Below, piece by piece: positions 8,539 to 18,391 of a stretch of 64,000 nt of DNA. Source of the stretch: Pseudohalocynthiibacter aestuariivivens (GTDB taxonomy: Bacteria; Pseudomonadota; Alphaproteobacteria; Rhodobacterales; Rhodobacteraceae); assembly GCF_018457175.1 (NCBI RefSeq), contig NZ_JAGFNU010000003.1, positions 1 through 64,000 on the forward strand, given 5' to 3'. The notes beneath the pieces are model-generated. The model was given only the letters and a program-made list of their open reading frames with translations, searched no databases and was not told the DNA's origin. The position numbers and the translations under genes were made by a program. Position 1 is the first letter of the stretch; the number at the start of each line of letters is the position of its first letter.

Positions 8539-9297
8539 ATGTTTCCGATTATCGCGCTTTGGTCACACCCGCGGTCCATGTCGACGGCGATGGAGCGTAT
8601 CATGCGTGAACGCGGCGATATGCAGTGTTTTCACGAACCTTTCATGTATGACTACTACGTCAATCATAACAATCGCATGATGCCGCATTTCGACATCAAT
8701 GAGGACCATCCCGTTACCTATCAGGACGTCCGCGACATGCTGCTGGAACAGGCCGCCAAAAGCCCGGTCTTTTTAAAGGACATGAGCTACTATGTCTTTC
8801 CACATATTCTTTCAGACAAAGAGTTTGGAAAACACCTGACCAATTGTTTTCTGATCCGCGATCCAATTGCGTCCATTCAATCATACTTCAAGATCGACCC
8901 CGGCATGTTATGCGAAGAAATCGGGCTGGAAGCACAATGGCGCCACTTCGACGCCCTGTGCGAGGAGACCGGAGATGCACCGGTCGTCATGAACGCCGAG
9001 GACATCAGGCGCAATGTCAAAGATTATGTCAGAGCGTTTTGGGACGCGATTGGTTTAAGCGACATTCCCGAAGCTTTTGAATGGGGCACAAAACCACCGG
9101 AAGACTGGCAACAGGTCGGCGCATGGCACGGCGATGTGACGACATCACGATCTATTCGCCCGCTGGACAAGGACGAGAATGAAAGGAAGAAGAAAACTTT
9201 TGCCGAATTGGCCCAAAAGGCACCTGATATGCAGCGCTATCTGGAACACCACCAGCCGTTTTACGACCGCCTGATGGAACATAGGATTAGGGCATAA
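8539..9297 (+). CDS. sulfotransferase-like protein
   Basis: A 252-residue cytosolic protein. SHPRSMST at residues 9-16 fits the 5'-phosphosulfate-binding loop of PAPS-dependent sulfotransferases, and FLIRDPIASIQSY (about 110-122) fits the 3'-phosphate-binding segment with its Arg and Ser. A run of eight to nine G residues just upstream supplies a strong if unusual ribosome binding site. The acceptor molecule is unknown. It is followed by nuclease/phosphatase-fold and metallo-hydrolase genes in the same direction, separated from the first by about 195 bases. Confidence 0.7.
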   Translation: MFPIIALWSHPRSMSTAMERIMRERGDMQCFHEPFMYDYYVNHNNRMMPHFDINEDHPVTYQDVRDMLLEQAAKSPVFLKDMSYYVFPHILSDKEFGKHLTNCFLIRDPIASIQSYFKIDPGMLCEEIGLEAQWRHFDALCEETGDAPVVMNAEDIRRNVKDYVRAFWDAIGLSDIPEAFEWGTKPPEDWQQVGAWHGDVTTSRSIRPLDKDENERKKKTFAELAQKAPDMQRYLEHHQPFYDRLMEHRIRA

Positions 9298-9492
9298 ACC
9301 CTTCGGGTGACGTCATCAAAACCTCTATCCCTGTTAAGGTGAGTTTTCATTGCAAGAGCCGTTCGAACGATTAAAACTGCCGGAAAGACCAAGAACACGC
9401 CATGCACCAGATTGTCGATTTAGGGAAATACCCGCTTGATCACCTAGGGATGAACGAAAACAACAAACAAATTTAAACACAAAGTCTAAGCC

Positions 9493-10248
9493 GTGAAAGT
9501 CATGACTTATAACATCCTCTGTGGCGGGCTTGCGAAGGTAAACGGTGAGGAGCGCCTCAACAGCATTCTGGAAACCGTCCAGGATTGCGCCCCAGACATA
9601 CTCGCCCTTCAGGAAGCAAATCATTTTGAAAGCCCTGAACTTGCTAAAAGATTTTCCAAGGCACTTTTACTACCCTACTATGCCTTGGCTGAGGCTGCCA
9701 TTTACGAAGACGGTGAGCGTTACAATGTCATCGTCTTTTCACGCTACCCAATCAGCAAGGTCTACCGGTTCCCGGATTGTCAGTTTCAATCTGCGGCAAT
9801 CTCTGTGATGCTGGAAACACCCGTTGGAAAGATTTCGATCTGCAATGCGCATCTGCATGCCTTTTCAGAAACACACCGTGTTAAAGAACTTGGATGCATT
9901 CTGGCATACCAATGCGGATTTCAGGATCAACTTTTTGTCGGCGATATGAATGCTATCAGCCGAAGTGACACTTACGCGGATGATGCGACAGAGTTTGAAT
10001 TGAACTACGAGGTGACAGACATGCTGAACCGCGAGTTTACGGATGTCTTTGCGGCTACGTCCGGACCAGATCAGTGGACACACCCAAGCCGTATTAAGGC
10101 AGATCACACCCGCAAGGTTTTTCGGCGGATCGACTATGTTTTTGCCTCGCCCAGCCTAAGTCGGCGCGTTGTTCGGGCGAAGGTAATCACCTCTGAAAAA
10201 GCCCACCGCGCATCAGATCATTTTCCTTTGATTGTCGAATTCGAATAA
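9493..10248 (+). CDS. endonuclease/exonuclease/phosphatase-fold protein
   Basis: A 251-residue protein of the EEP superfamily. It shows the expected motif series: MTYNIL (residues 4-9), LALQEANHF with the metal-binding Glu (about 37-45), NAHLH, VGDMNAI (the GDxN motif) and the terminal SDHFP (the SDH catalytic pair). No signal peptide is seen. EEP proteins cut DNA or RNA or hydrolyse phosphodiesters and phosphoinositides; the substrate is not predictable. The TAA lies 86 nt before the start chosen for the next gene, with which it is probably cotranscribed. Confidence 0.85.
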   Translation: MKVMTYNILCGGLAKVNGEERLNSILETVQDCAPDILALQEANHFESPELAKRFSKALLLPYYALAEAAIYEDGERYNVIVFSRYPISKVYRFPDCQFQSAAISVMLETPVGKISICNAHLHAFSETHRVKELGCILAYQCGFQDQLFVGDMNAISRSDTYADDATEFELNYEVTDMLNREFTDVFAATSGPDQWTHPSRIKADHTRKVFRRIDYVFASPSLSRRVVRAKVITSEKAHRASDHFPLIVEFE

Positions 10249-10336
10249 ACGTGCTTTCCTGACAGCTGGCTTATTCCGACCAAGCTACAAAACGGATATC
10301 AATACCAGGAACAATACCAGAGGGCGGGTCGTAGAA

Positions 10337-11191
10337 ATGGACGCAAGCGTAACTTTGATGGGCGTGAAAGGCGGACCGGCAATCCGCCCAGGCTCAAACA
10401 TGCCAACATCAATATTGTTGCGAATGGGGGGCAAGACCATTCTGGTTGATGCCGGACTTGGCGTCACAAGGGGCATTTGCGATCAGGGCGTTACGCTTAC
10501 CGACATTGATATGATCTTCATAACGCATCTTCATTCAGACCATTACCTTGAACTTGGTCCGTTTTTTCATACGGCCTGGGTTGCGGGGCTGGCACGAAAA
10601 ATCCCGGTAATAGCGCCAGCCGGTTTGGCGGAATATTGGCACGGTTTCCTGAGCTCCATGCAGTATGATATTGATTTGCGCATCACGGACGAGGGGCGAT
10701 GCGACCTTGAAAGCCTTGCAAAGCTTCAAACGCTCAAGGAAGGCGTCATCCACAGTCATGACGGGCTAAAGGTAACTGCAATGCGAAATATCCACCCGCC
10801 TATTGCAGAGAGCTATGCCTTACGTTTTGAAGCATCTGGCAAAAGCGTTGTTCTTTCGGGGGACACAGCGTTCATGGACGGCATGATCGAATTTGCCGAC
10901 TGCGCAGATCTGCTGGTGCACGAGGCAATGCTCCTGCCCGGTGTCGAAGCCCTTTGTGCGCGTATGACGAATGGTGACGAACGCCTGCGAGCGCATATCC
11001 TGCGCAGTCACACAAGTGCCGAGGACGTTGGCCGTATTGCCCGAAACGCGCGTGTTAAGCATTTGGCCCTGAACCATTTTGTGCCGGACGGCGACCCCGA
11101 TTTTAAGGAGTCTCATTGGGAAAACGCCGTGCGCGAAAACTGGGATGGCCCACTTACGCTTGGCAAAGACAGCATCACTCTCGTTTTGTAA
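10337..11191 (+). CDS. metallo-beta-lactamase-fold hydrolase
   Basis: A 284-residue protein with the metal motif HLHSDH at residues 64-69, GLG in the preceding strand (VDAGLG), a later SGDTAF (bridging Asp) and a C-terminal NHF. This matches the RNase Z / arylsulfatase-like branch of the fold. The ATG at 10337 fits where the first beta strand begins (SVTLMGVKGG); a TTG at 10232 would overlap the previous gene and add 35 residues with no family similarity. Last gene of cassette 1. The next 670 bases are non-coding. Confidence 0.8.
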   Translation: MDASVTLMGVKGGPAIRPGSNMPTSILLRMGGKTILVDAGLGVTRGICDQGVTLTDIDMIFITHLHSDHYLELGPFFHTAWVAGLARKIPVIAPAGLAEYWHGFLSSMQYDIDLRITDEGRCDLESLAKLQTLKEGVIHSHDGLKVTAMRNIHPPIAESYALRFEASGKSVVLSGDTAFMDGMIEFADCADLLVHEAMLLPGVEALCARMTNGDERLRAHILRSHTSAEDVGRIARNARVKHLALNHFVPDGDPDFKESHWENAVRENWDGPLTLGKDSITLVL

Positions 11192-11360
11192 CAGAGGCAA
11201 GAACACTCAGTCGCCGCCGCGTCCTCACTACCTTTTGCGTTAGCAGTTTCTGTCATCATTTACATTCTACTAGGAGCCGACGCGCTAAGAGACTCGCTGA
11301 GTGACGTTGCCAACTTTTCATAAGCACCGATATCCCGGCACAGCAGCGCCACACCAGCAG

Positions 11361-11703
<343 letters not shown>

Positions 11704-11861
11704 GAGGAGACGCGCACTGCCTACTTTATAATACCTTGGTCTGAATTACACCAACTACAAGCATTCGCGACACATTCACCCGACTGCGGGTGTGCGAACA
11801 ATGCGACCGTGGTTTTCTTCGAACTGACACAAAAGATCATCAGCAACACGCCATATCCGAA

Positions 11862-12716
11862 TTAAACAGGTATCGTGCCCTCAATAACATTCCGGATTTG
11901 TGAAAAGGAACTGTAGAGATGCTCTATCAATGCACGAACCCGCGGGTTATGGCGAAGGTCTTGGTGGGTAAGAACCCATATCTGCAGATCGGCAATCAAG
12001 TCGAATTCTAGCAGGCGCCGTAAATCAGGGTCCTTTTCTCCTATAAAACATGGAAGCAGTCCAATCCCCTGACCGTGCCGCAACACGCTTGCGACGACAG
12101 ATAAAGAGGGTGACAGAAAAGCGGGCCTAGCCGGAATATACGGCGCCAGTGTTGGTGCATAATCCAACGCAATCCACCGATCAAGAGAGGGACGGTTATC
12201 AAGATAAGACTGCGATGCGTATACAGCCAAGGGGCTTTCTGCAACTTTTCGACCGTAGGTATATTCAGGGGGGCTTTGAGTAAGGCGGATGACCACATCT
12301 GCTTCGCGGCGATTAAGGTTACTTAATTCCGCTGTCGTTATTAGCTCCAGTTTGATCATCGGGTGTTGTGTCATGAATTCGTCAATGTGATCATGCAAGG
12401 CAAACGTGTATAAATCCTCCAGCAATGACAGACGAAGGGGTCCGGCCAAACTGCCCCCCTGAGCAAACGAGAGCCGGTCTATCGCTGAGGTGTTATCAGC
12501 GACGGCATCAGCAAATGTCTGAATTTTGCGGCCAAATTCGGTCAGCTTGAAACCGTCTCTACCGCGCTCAAACAATGTGTTCCCGAGTTCTTCTTCTAGC
12601 GTGCGAACACGGCGCGAAACGGTGGCATGCGTTGTTTGTAAATCTGCTGCTGCTGCGCGGATGGAGCGAGCGCCAACCAAAGCACGAAAGAAGCGTAAAT
12701 CATCCCAATTTTTCAC
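11862..12716 (-). CDS. LysR-family transcriptional regulator (cassette 2)
   Basis: A 284-residue LysR protein with the helix-turn-helix in residues 1-60 (MKNWDDLRFFRALVGARS, then TTHATVSRRVRTLEEELG) and an effector domain behind it. It opens with the same WDDL-x-FFRALV pattern as the LysR of cassette 1, so both belong to one subfamily. It diverges from the small-protein gene at 12812 with a 95-bp shared promoter region and probably controls it. Confidence 0.9.
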   Translation of the reverse strand: MKNWDDLRFFRALVGARSIRAAAADLQTTHATVSRRVRTLEEELGNTLFERGRDGFKLTEFGRKIQTFADAVADNTSAIDRLSFAQGGSLAGPLRLSLLEDLYTFALHDHIDEFMTQHPMIKLELITTAELSNLNRREADVVIRLTQSPPEYTYGRKVAESPLAVYASQSYLDNRPSLDRWIALDYAPTLAPYIPARPAFLSPSLSVVASVLRHGQGIGLLPCFIGEKDPDLRRLLEFDLIADLQIWVLTHQDLRHNPRVRALIEHLYSSFSQIRNVIEGTIPV

Positions 12717-12811
12717 GGATTAAAAACTATCCATTCTGCCTCACATTTGGACAATACCTATTCCATCGAAGACGACATATCAATCGTCCACCACGCCGAA
12801 AAGGAAACGAT

Positions 12812-13111
12812 ATGAATTATGAAGTGACTCTCGAAAGCGCCGATATCCGTGATACGATGGACGGGGAAATGCGGTTTGGGCTTTTACATAACAACAGCAA
12901 AGTTGCAGAAGTGTCTTACCATTGGGATGCCACGCATTTTACTGCTACATTTCACGGCCATGCCCCAAGCCTGCCGGAGCCAGCACATCCGACTGTGTTT
13001 ATTCAACAGCCTATTGCAGCGATCCAAATGCTGAAAACCGAGCCAAATGTTCTGCCGACCGACGTCTTCAATAGCCATCGTGTGTTCATTAGTGGCGAGT
13101 CAAAAGGATAA
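12812..13111 (+). CDS. small protein of unknown function
   Basis: A 99-residue soluble protein starting MNYEVTLES, preceded by AAAGGA at good spacing. It alternates short predicted beta strands (FGLLHNN, VAEVSYHWD, FTATFHGH) and has several histidines. No family is recognised and there is no signal peptide. The next gene starts six bases after the stop, so the two form an operon divergent from the LysR gene. Confidence 0.65.
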   Translation: MNYEVTLESADIRDTMDGEMRFGLLHNNSKVAEVSYHWDATHFTATFHGHAPSLPEPAHPTVFIQQPIAAIQMLKTEPNVLPTDVFNSHRVFISGESKG

Positions 13112-13116
13112 ATAAT

Positions 13117-13782
13117 ATGACTTATCTGAAGCCTATAGTCGTTTCCGGTATCATCCTGTTGTCGGCATCTACGGTTGAAGCTGCACCAATAGGTGTCGTC
13201 AGTTTGCTTAAAGACGGCGACACATTGGAAATGTCAGCAATCGAAAACCTCAAATGTTCTCTTGAGCGAGAAGGGAACATCATGATGCAGCAAGGCAATC
13301 TGGATTTGGAGTTACCCAACCGCTTCGCCATTTTATCGTGCGAGCAGCCCATATTGCAAATCAGCGGTAGCAGAGCACAACTGGCCGACCTGTATCCCGG
13401 AGCGCAAGAGATTGCCGTTTTCGAAGGCCGTTTGGTTTGGAATCCAGAGGACGACGCAAGTTCTTCAGTTGCTGACAGGCAATACATTCTGAAGCTTAGC
13501 CACTATAACAACACCGACCCGGATCAGCGGTATGGAGATCAGGTAGCGCTTAGCGCAGCCGGCTCAACCCGAGAAGATCACTGGGCAACAGAAGGGTTTT
13601 TAAGCGTCCACAGCGCGAGAGGAATTCCAACACCCGATGAAATTGTTGTTATCCACTATGACTCGCCGGAAGCAGGTGACAGGTTTCGTGACACCAATCA
13701 GGATATTCTCGAGCAGGTCGGTGCATTCAACAGGGCTCACCTTACTGAATTCACCTACTTGATAGGTTCGGCGAACCGGTGA
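13117..13782 (+). CDS. exported protein of unknown function
   Basis: A 221-residue protein with a signal peptide (residues 1-22, ending VEAAP) and a mature part with two cysteines (CSLE, CEQP). It contains FEGRLVWNPEDD and IVVIHYDSPEAGDRFRDT; the latter recalls the DUF1330 ferredoxin-like fold seen in the exported protein of cassette 1. Probably periplasmic, cotranscribed with the 99-residue protein. The TGA at 13782 is followed by about 290 bases before the sigma factor gene, in which no gene is seen. Confidence 0.6.
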   Translation: MTYLKPIVVSGIILLSASTVEAAPIGVVSLLKDGDTLEMSAIENLKCSLEREGNIMMQQGNLDLELPNRFAILSCEQPILQISGSRAQLADLYPGAQEIAVFEGRLVWNPEDDASSSVADRQYILKLSHYNNTDPDQRYGDQVALSAAGSTREDHWATEGFLSVHSARGIPTPDEIVVIHYDSPEAGDRFRDTNQDILEQVGAFNRAHLTEFTYLIGSANR

Positions 13783-14074
13783 AATGACAACGTTGTTAGC
13801 CAATATGGAATTTCGACCAACAATAAATTCTCTCCTTTGACGTTTGAAGCGAGCCAGCATGGCGGTCGCTGTCGGCGCCAAGACTGCCTACATCGGGCCA
13901 GGATCACCTTGGGAGAACGGTTGTTCCAAACCTGCATGTGTCACCGCGCTGTTAGTGCACAGCCCAATGCAGACCTTTGAAAAAAGCGAGATAAGAGCAG
14001 TCTTCTTGCGATCCGGACGCATGGTTTCTTCCGGAACCTTTGACCACAGAGTTCTCTTGGGGCAGTATCTAAAT

Positions 14075-14590
14075 ATGGGTTCATTGACTCAACTCGAGAT
14101 TTTGCTGCCGGAATTATGCGCTTACGCACGCTATATCAGTTCGCATTCGAGCGATGCCGAGGATCTTGTCCAAGATGCAATCGAACGCACTCTCCGTGCA
14201 GATAGTCGCCCCGCTAAACTTCGGGATCTGCGGCCATGGATGTTTCGTGTCATCCGCAATCTTCATCTGGATGAATTGCGCCGCCGCAGGGTCCGGATGG
14301 AATATCAGAGCCGCGAGAAACGTTTCTCTAATGATATATGCGGTTCAACGGATGTGTCGCGGGATGTTCTAATCCGGATCGCATTCGAAAAATTGCCCCC
14401 GGAAAAACGTGAAATTCTTTTTCTGGTGGATATTAGCGGATTGACATATGCGGAAGCCGCAGAAGTAATCGGGGTCGCCCACGGCACGGTGATGAGCCGG
14501 GTCAGCCGAGCACGGAGTGCGCTGCGCAAAGTTGTTGGCGGATTCCGGGATGCGGAGAAAACTGTGGTTGATAAGGCGACTGAGAAATGA
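14075..14590 (+). CDS. ECF RNA polymerase sigma factor
   Basis: A 171-residue group IV sigma factor. Region 2 spans about residues 10-75 (DAEDLVQDAIERTL, then PWMFRVIRNLHLDELRRRR) and region 4 about 110-160 (PPEKREILFLVDISGLTYAEAAEVIGV, with the helix-turn-helix HGTVMSRVSRARSAL). The ATG at 14075 gives the normal start of region 2; the frame stays open upstream to 13844 but those 77 codons show no sigma similarity. It overlaps the anti-sigma gene by 4 nt. A GGAACC at 14033 might be part of a promoter but lacks a matching -10. Likely controls the divergent-facing sulfite dehydrogenase operon. Confidence 0.9.
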   Translation: MGSLTQLEILLPELCAYARYISSHSSDAEDLVQDAIERTLRADSRPAKLRDLRPWMFRVIRNLHLDELRRRRVRMEYQSREKRFSNDICGSTDVSRDVLIRIAFEKLPPEKREILFLVDISGLTYAEAAEVIGVAHGTVMSRVSRARSALRKVVGGFRDAEKTVVDKATEK

Positions 14591-15315
14591 GTTTAAGCGA
14601 TCACGATTGGCAGCTTTTGAATGCCCTCCACGACGGCGAACTTGACAGGCCGGCAGTCCGTGCTTTGCAAGCGCGTTTGCGCGAGGAACCTGCATTGCAG
14701 GCTGCACTTGCAGATCTGCGCGAGATCTCGACCGCATTGAAGCCGCTTCGATCGGGAAACCCTGCGAAGAATGCCCTCCCTGTCAAGCAGGGGCATTGGC
14801 GTGTTGGTGCTCTGGCCGCCGTGCTTGCGATCATGGCTTTCGGGTTGGGTTTCACTCTGCTTGGCCAGGGCAAAGCGGAACAATCACCGCTCGACTGGCA
14901 TCAAAGCTTCCTCGATCGTCAGTATTCGGTAGAACAGACTACGCACAAAATCCGCACCGTCGCTCAGTGGGTCGGACACCAGCCTGACCTTTCTTCTGCC
15001 AATCTCACCTTTGTTGATGTTGCAACGTCGCCTACAGGCGAGATCTACTTCCATTATAGCGGTGTAAATGGCTGCCGGCTTACGGTTGGCGCACATTCCA
15101 AAACACCAGATTTACAAATCATATCCAGCGAAATGCATGTCCATGTCTGGTCGTCCGGTGCGGCCCACTATTCAATGCTAGCGCAAGGAATGGACGCCGG
15201 AAAATTCGCAGCAATCTTACTGCTGCTCGAAGAATATACCCGCGAAGGAACAGAATCCGAGGAAATGATGGCCGTGGTCCGTTCTGCGACGCAAACCGCA
15301 CTGCCCTGCGCCTGA
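14587..15315 (+). CDS. transmembrane anti-sigma factor
   Basis: A 242-residue protein whose start overlaps the sigma factor stop (ATGA). Residues 1-55 are cytoplasmic and helical with LLNALHDGELD, the usual opening of anti-sigma domains; one membrane helix lies at about 73-93 (VGALAAVLAIMAFGLGFTLL); the remaining 145 residues are periplasmic. There is no HxxxCxxC zinc motif. It would hold the sigma factor at the membrane until a periplasmic signal arrives. The periplasmic part includes a single Cys (NGCRL) and several His and Met residues (SEMHVHVWSS), possible sensors of oxidants or metals. Confidence 0.8.
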   Translation: MSLSDHDWQLLNALHDGELDRPAVRALQARLREEPALQAALADLREISTALKPLRSGNPAKNALPVKQGHWRVGALAAVLAIMAFGLGFTLLGQGKAEQSPLDWHQSFLDRQYSVEQTTHKIRTVAQWVGHQPDLSSANLTFVDVATSPTGEIYFHYSGVNGCRLTVGAHSKTPDLQIISSEMHVHVWSSGAAHYSMLAQGMDAGKFAAILLLLEEYTREGTESEEMMAVVRSATQTALPCA

Positions 15316-15327
15316 GTAGTGCGCCCT

Positions 15328-16035
15328 TTAGGGGCGTGGAAAATTGGGCCGGTCAGTGTTGTAATGCTCGGCGAGGTAGTCGAGGATCGTGTTCCTGTCT
15401 GCTTCGGCAAGCTCCCCCATTCCCTGCTCCTCGACCATCCATTCCAGAAGTTCGTCCCAACCTTCGCGGGTTTTGCCCTGCTGGGCGACGATCATTTCGG
15501 AATGGCAGGCGGTGCAGGTGTAGAATGTCTCTTCCACCCCCTCTGCGATCACGAGCTGACCAAAATCCTCTGCCGGAACATCGGTTTCCCCTTCCGCTGC
15601 GTCGACACCCGCTTCACTGAACAGTCGTGGCTCATTGCTCATAGTGTTGAGAAAGGCGATAATGTTTGCTCTCTCGGCAATATCGGACAATCCGCGATAG
15701 CTCATGCGCGTTCCCGGTATCGCTTTGCGCGGGTTTTCAAGGAAGGCCGCTAAACGGTCCAACGACCATTCCCCACCAAAGTCGCGCAGAGCCGAGGAAT
15801 AACGGAAACCTTCGGATGTCGCGACCGACCGGCCCAGAACACCGTAGAGGTTTGGTCCGACTCTATTTCTGCCGCCCTGATCGACCGTATGACAGCCCTT
15901 GCATTGCCTGAACAGGCGTTCGCCCACAGCCGGGTCTGCATTTGCTATCACTTCGGAAATTTCCTGACCTACGCTTGGAAATGCATAAACACCAAGGCAC
16001 AAGGCCAGACCTGTTCCGATCGCCGTGATGCGCAT
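15328..16035 (-). CDS. diheme cytochrome c, sulfite dehydrogenase partner
   Basis: A 235-residue periplasmic cytochrome. A signal peptide covers residues 1-23 (start ATG at 16035, preceded by AGAGGA). The first heme site is CKGCH at 45-49 in a cytochrome c2/c550-type domain (VGPNLYGVLGR, then TRMSY with the axial Met at 111). The second heme site is CTACH at 174-178 in a shorter domain. It follows the molybdoenzyme gene by 58 nt, so it is the likely electron acceptor, as SorB or SoxD is for its partner. Convergent with the anti-sigma gene (12-bp gap). Confidence 0.85.
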   Translation of the reverse strand: MRITAIGTGLALCLGVYAFPSVGQEISEVIANADPAVGERLFRQCKGCHTVDQGGRNRVGPNLYGVLGRSVATSEGFRYSSALRDFGGEWSLDRLAAFLENPRKAIPGTRMSYRGLSDIAERANIIAFLNTMSNEPRLFSEAGVDAAEGETDVPAEDFGQLVIAEGVEETFYTCTACHSEMIVAQQGKTREGWDELLEWMVEEQGMGELAEADRNTILDYLAEHYNTDRPNFPRP

Positions 16036-16093
16036 CTTAAGGTTCCTCTTTCCGGGAATGTGCGCGGCGGTGAGAAACACCGCCGCCGATAAA

Positions 16094-17389
16094 CTAGCTT
16101 ACACGCAATCCAACCCGGTGCATGGTATTGTTGAGATAGCCCTTCGGGTTCCAGTTAATTGCAAAGGGCTGTGCTTCGCCCGCACTGTCGGTCGCGCGCG
16201 CCCAGACTTCGTAGTAACCAGCCTGTGGGAAGGTCACATTGGCCCGCCAGTTTTGCCATGCACCGCTGTTTACCGGTGCATCAAGGCTGGCGCTCTGCCA
16301 GGTCGCGCCGAAGTCAATCGAGATATCAAGGCTGTCAACCATGCGATCACCCGACCAGGCATGTCCGCGCACCTCGGTCTCTTTACCACTCTCGGCGCCA
16401 TTTGCTGGGAAGGTGACCAGCGACTTCACTGGCATACGTTCTATGATCACGAAATCCTCTTTGGGAACATCGGTGCCCGGTGAGACCGGATAGGCCGGAA
16501 CGCGATAAGCTTTTCCGGTCATCTTCGGCCCGTCATGGACCTGATCACGCAGCTCGATCCGGCGCAACCACTTCTGCGAACAAGAGCCCGGCCATCCCGG
16601 AACCACCAGCCGCAGTGGCGCGCCATTCATTGGATGCAGATCTTCTCCGTTCATGGCGAATGCGATCAGGATATTGTCGGTCATAGCTTTGGCAATCGGC
16701 ATGCCGCGAGAAATCGGCAGTTTCCCTTCCTCTCCTGAAAGGTGGCTGTCTGCCCCGAAATGTGCCGTGTATACGACATTCGACTGAACACCAGCCTTGG
16801 CGAGCACGTCTTTCAACCGCACGCCGGTCCATTCGGAACAGGCCACAGCGCCAAGGGTCCACTGGTTTCCGCTTGCGGGCGGGTCAAAAAATGCCCGCCC
16901 GTTGCCGCCGCACTCAACGGTCAAAGCCATTGTAACGACTTCGAAATTGTCTTTCAGCGCAGCAATGCTCATCTCCATCGGATTGTCCACGAACCCATCA
17001 ACGGTCAGTGTCCATCCTTCGGCACTCATGTCTTCCGGCGGCAGGCCATTGTTACGGATGAAGTGCCTGTTTGTTGGTGTGATTGCGTCATCGAGCAGCT
17101 CCGGCGGGGTTTCGGCATTGACCGGGCGATCATTGAGTAAGGTCAGACCATCTTTGCCCATAAGAACGTTTTCCTGCGCCATTGCGGCCGGAATGAAACC
17201 TTGAGGGATGTTACGATGGAACGGGATCACCATACCAACTGCGGCTGACATAGTTGCCAGTCCTGCACCACGCAAAAAACCTCGCCTGTCGTTGTTAACC
17301 GTGCACCCTTCTACAGCCATATCCGCTGTTTCGGGCTTCTCTAGGAATTGGGTGCGCTGGTTATTCTTGTTTTCGCCCTCAGTAGTCAT
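16094..17389 (-). CDS. periplasmic sulfite dehydrogenase / SoxC-like molybdoenzyme
   Basis: A 431-residue protein. A Tat signal is visible (DRRGFLRGAG, twin arginine at 35-36). The Mo-cofactor domain holds the ligand cysteine in ECGGNGR (Cys160) and the family signature with GWPGSCSQKWLRRI; a C-terminal dimerisation domain of the sulfite oxidase family follows. The ATG at 17389 has GGGAGG upstream, better than the ORF start at 17434. It should oxidise sulfite, or a sulfur intermediate as SoxC does, and pass electrons to the diheme cytochrome encoded next. An ECF-type promoter lies 55 bp upstream. Confidence 0.9.
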   Translation of the reverse strand: MTTEGENKNNQRTQFLEKPETADMAVEGCTVNNDRRGFLRGAGLATMSAAVGMVIPFHRNIPQGFIPAAMAQENVLMGKDGLTLLNDRPVNAETPPELLDDAITPTNRHFIRNNGLPPEDMSAEGWTLTVDGFVDNPMEMSIAALKDNFEVVTMALTVECGGNGRAFFDPPASGNQWTLGAVACSEWTGVRLKDVLAKAGVQSNVVYTAHFGADSHLSGEEGKLPISRGMPIAKAMTDNILIAFAMNGEDLHPMNGAPLRLVVPGWPGSCSQKWLRRIELRDQVHDGPKMTGKAYRVPAYPVSPGTDVPKEDFVIIERMPVKSLVTFPANGAESGKETEVRGHAWSGDRMVDSLDISIDFGATWQSASLDAPVNSGAWQNWRANVTFPQAGYYEVWARATDSAGEAQPFAINWNPKGYLNNTMHRVGLRVS

Positions 17390-17994
17390 TCCGAACTTCC
17401 TCCCTTGTTGCGGTGCAACATGTTGTCGCACCAACCTTCTTCACTAACGGGTAAGTCGCTGGGTTTATTCCTCATCTTTCAACAATATCTCCAAGGTCAC
17501 TTTTGACTTAAGCAATCAACTAATATCGCGCCGTGCCGAAAGTCCGCTGTTTGCGCATAGAGACAGTCGGCTTCAGGAAACGAAAAAAGCCAGCTAAGGG
17601 TGCAGAGCGGTAGTTTGCTATGGCCTGTTCGAGCTACCCGATTGGGTCGATTGCTGACAATTGGAGTAACAAGTTCGCATTGTCAGCTCTGTGAAAGCAC
17701 TGCCATGTGTTGAAACACGAAGTCTGCGAATACCCGTCGTTGGTTTCGTGTGCAGAGATTGTCGACTTTGGAAATCACAGAAGGTGTCGACACAATACAA
17801 AAGGTATGGGTGCAAGAGGCAGATAAACGGTTCCTTCATTTCTATCAAAGCAGTGCTGACGAAGTGCCAGACATTTATGGTTTATGAATCCTTTCGCACA
17901 AATTGTATTCCGGACCATCGCGCTTTTGAATGGGTGGCCATCCCCAAACTTTTCACCCCCGGCACGCCGCCACCACTCCCCGACAAGATTCAAA
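17390..17994. other. 605-bp intergenic region
   Basis: Contains the ECF-type promoter at 17444-17471 close to the sulfite dehydrogenase gene. The remainder, up to boundary repeat copy 3, shows only short open frames without ribosome binding sites or family resemblance. Confidence 0.5.
17444..17471 (-). promoter_or_regulatory. ECF-sigma-type promoter of the sulfite dehydrogenase operon
   Basis: On the minus strand GGAATA (17471-17466) and CGTTAG (17449-17444) are separated by exactly 16 bp, fitting the GGAA...CGTT pattern recognised by many alphaproteobacterial ECF sigma factors. The predicted transcript start is about 48 bp before the ATG. The sigma factor encoded 3 kb away in the same cassette is the natural candidate. 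Confidence 0.6.
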
Positions 17995-18228
<234 letters not shown>

Positions 18229-18391
18229 CCTTCTCCAACTCTAATGCAGCACTGTACAAAACCTTCGCATGTGTCTTGGGTTTTAGGTTGCGCAGTTTCA
18301 ATTCCACGGCTGATATGGTTTAAACCAAGGAAATCGTGAACATATCTGGGCCGCTGTGTTCGAGTCCATCATCAGACGGGGTTGACGCATT

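Noticed and set aside
13981-14074. Autoregulatory ECF promoter before the sigma factor gene (GGAACC at 14033)
   Set aside because: No CGTT-type -10 at 15-17 bp spacing, so not listed as a promoter.
15328-17389. Naming the sulfite dehydrogenase pair soxCD
   Set aside because: No other sox genes are in the window and the cytochrome is shorter than SoxD; SorAB-like is equally possible.
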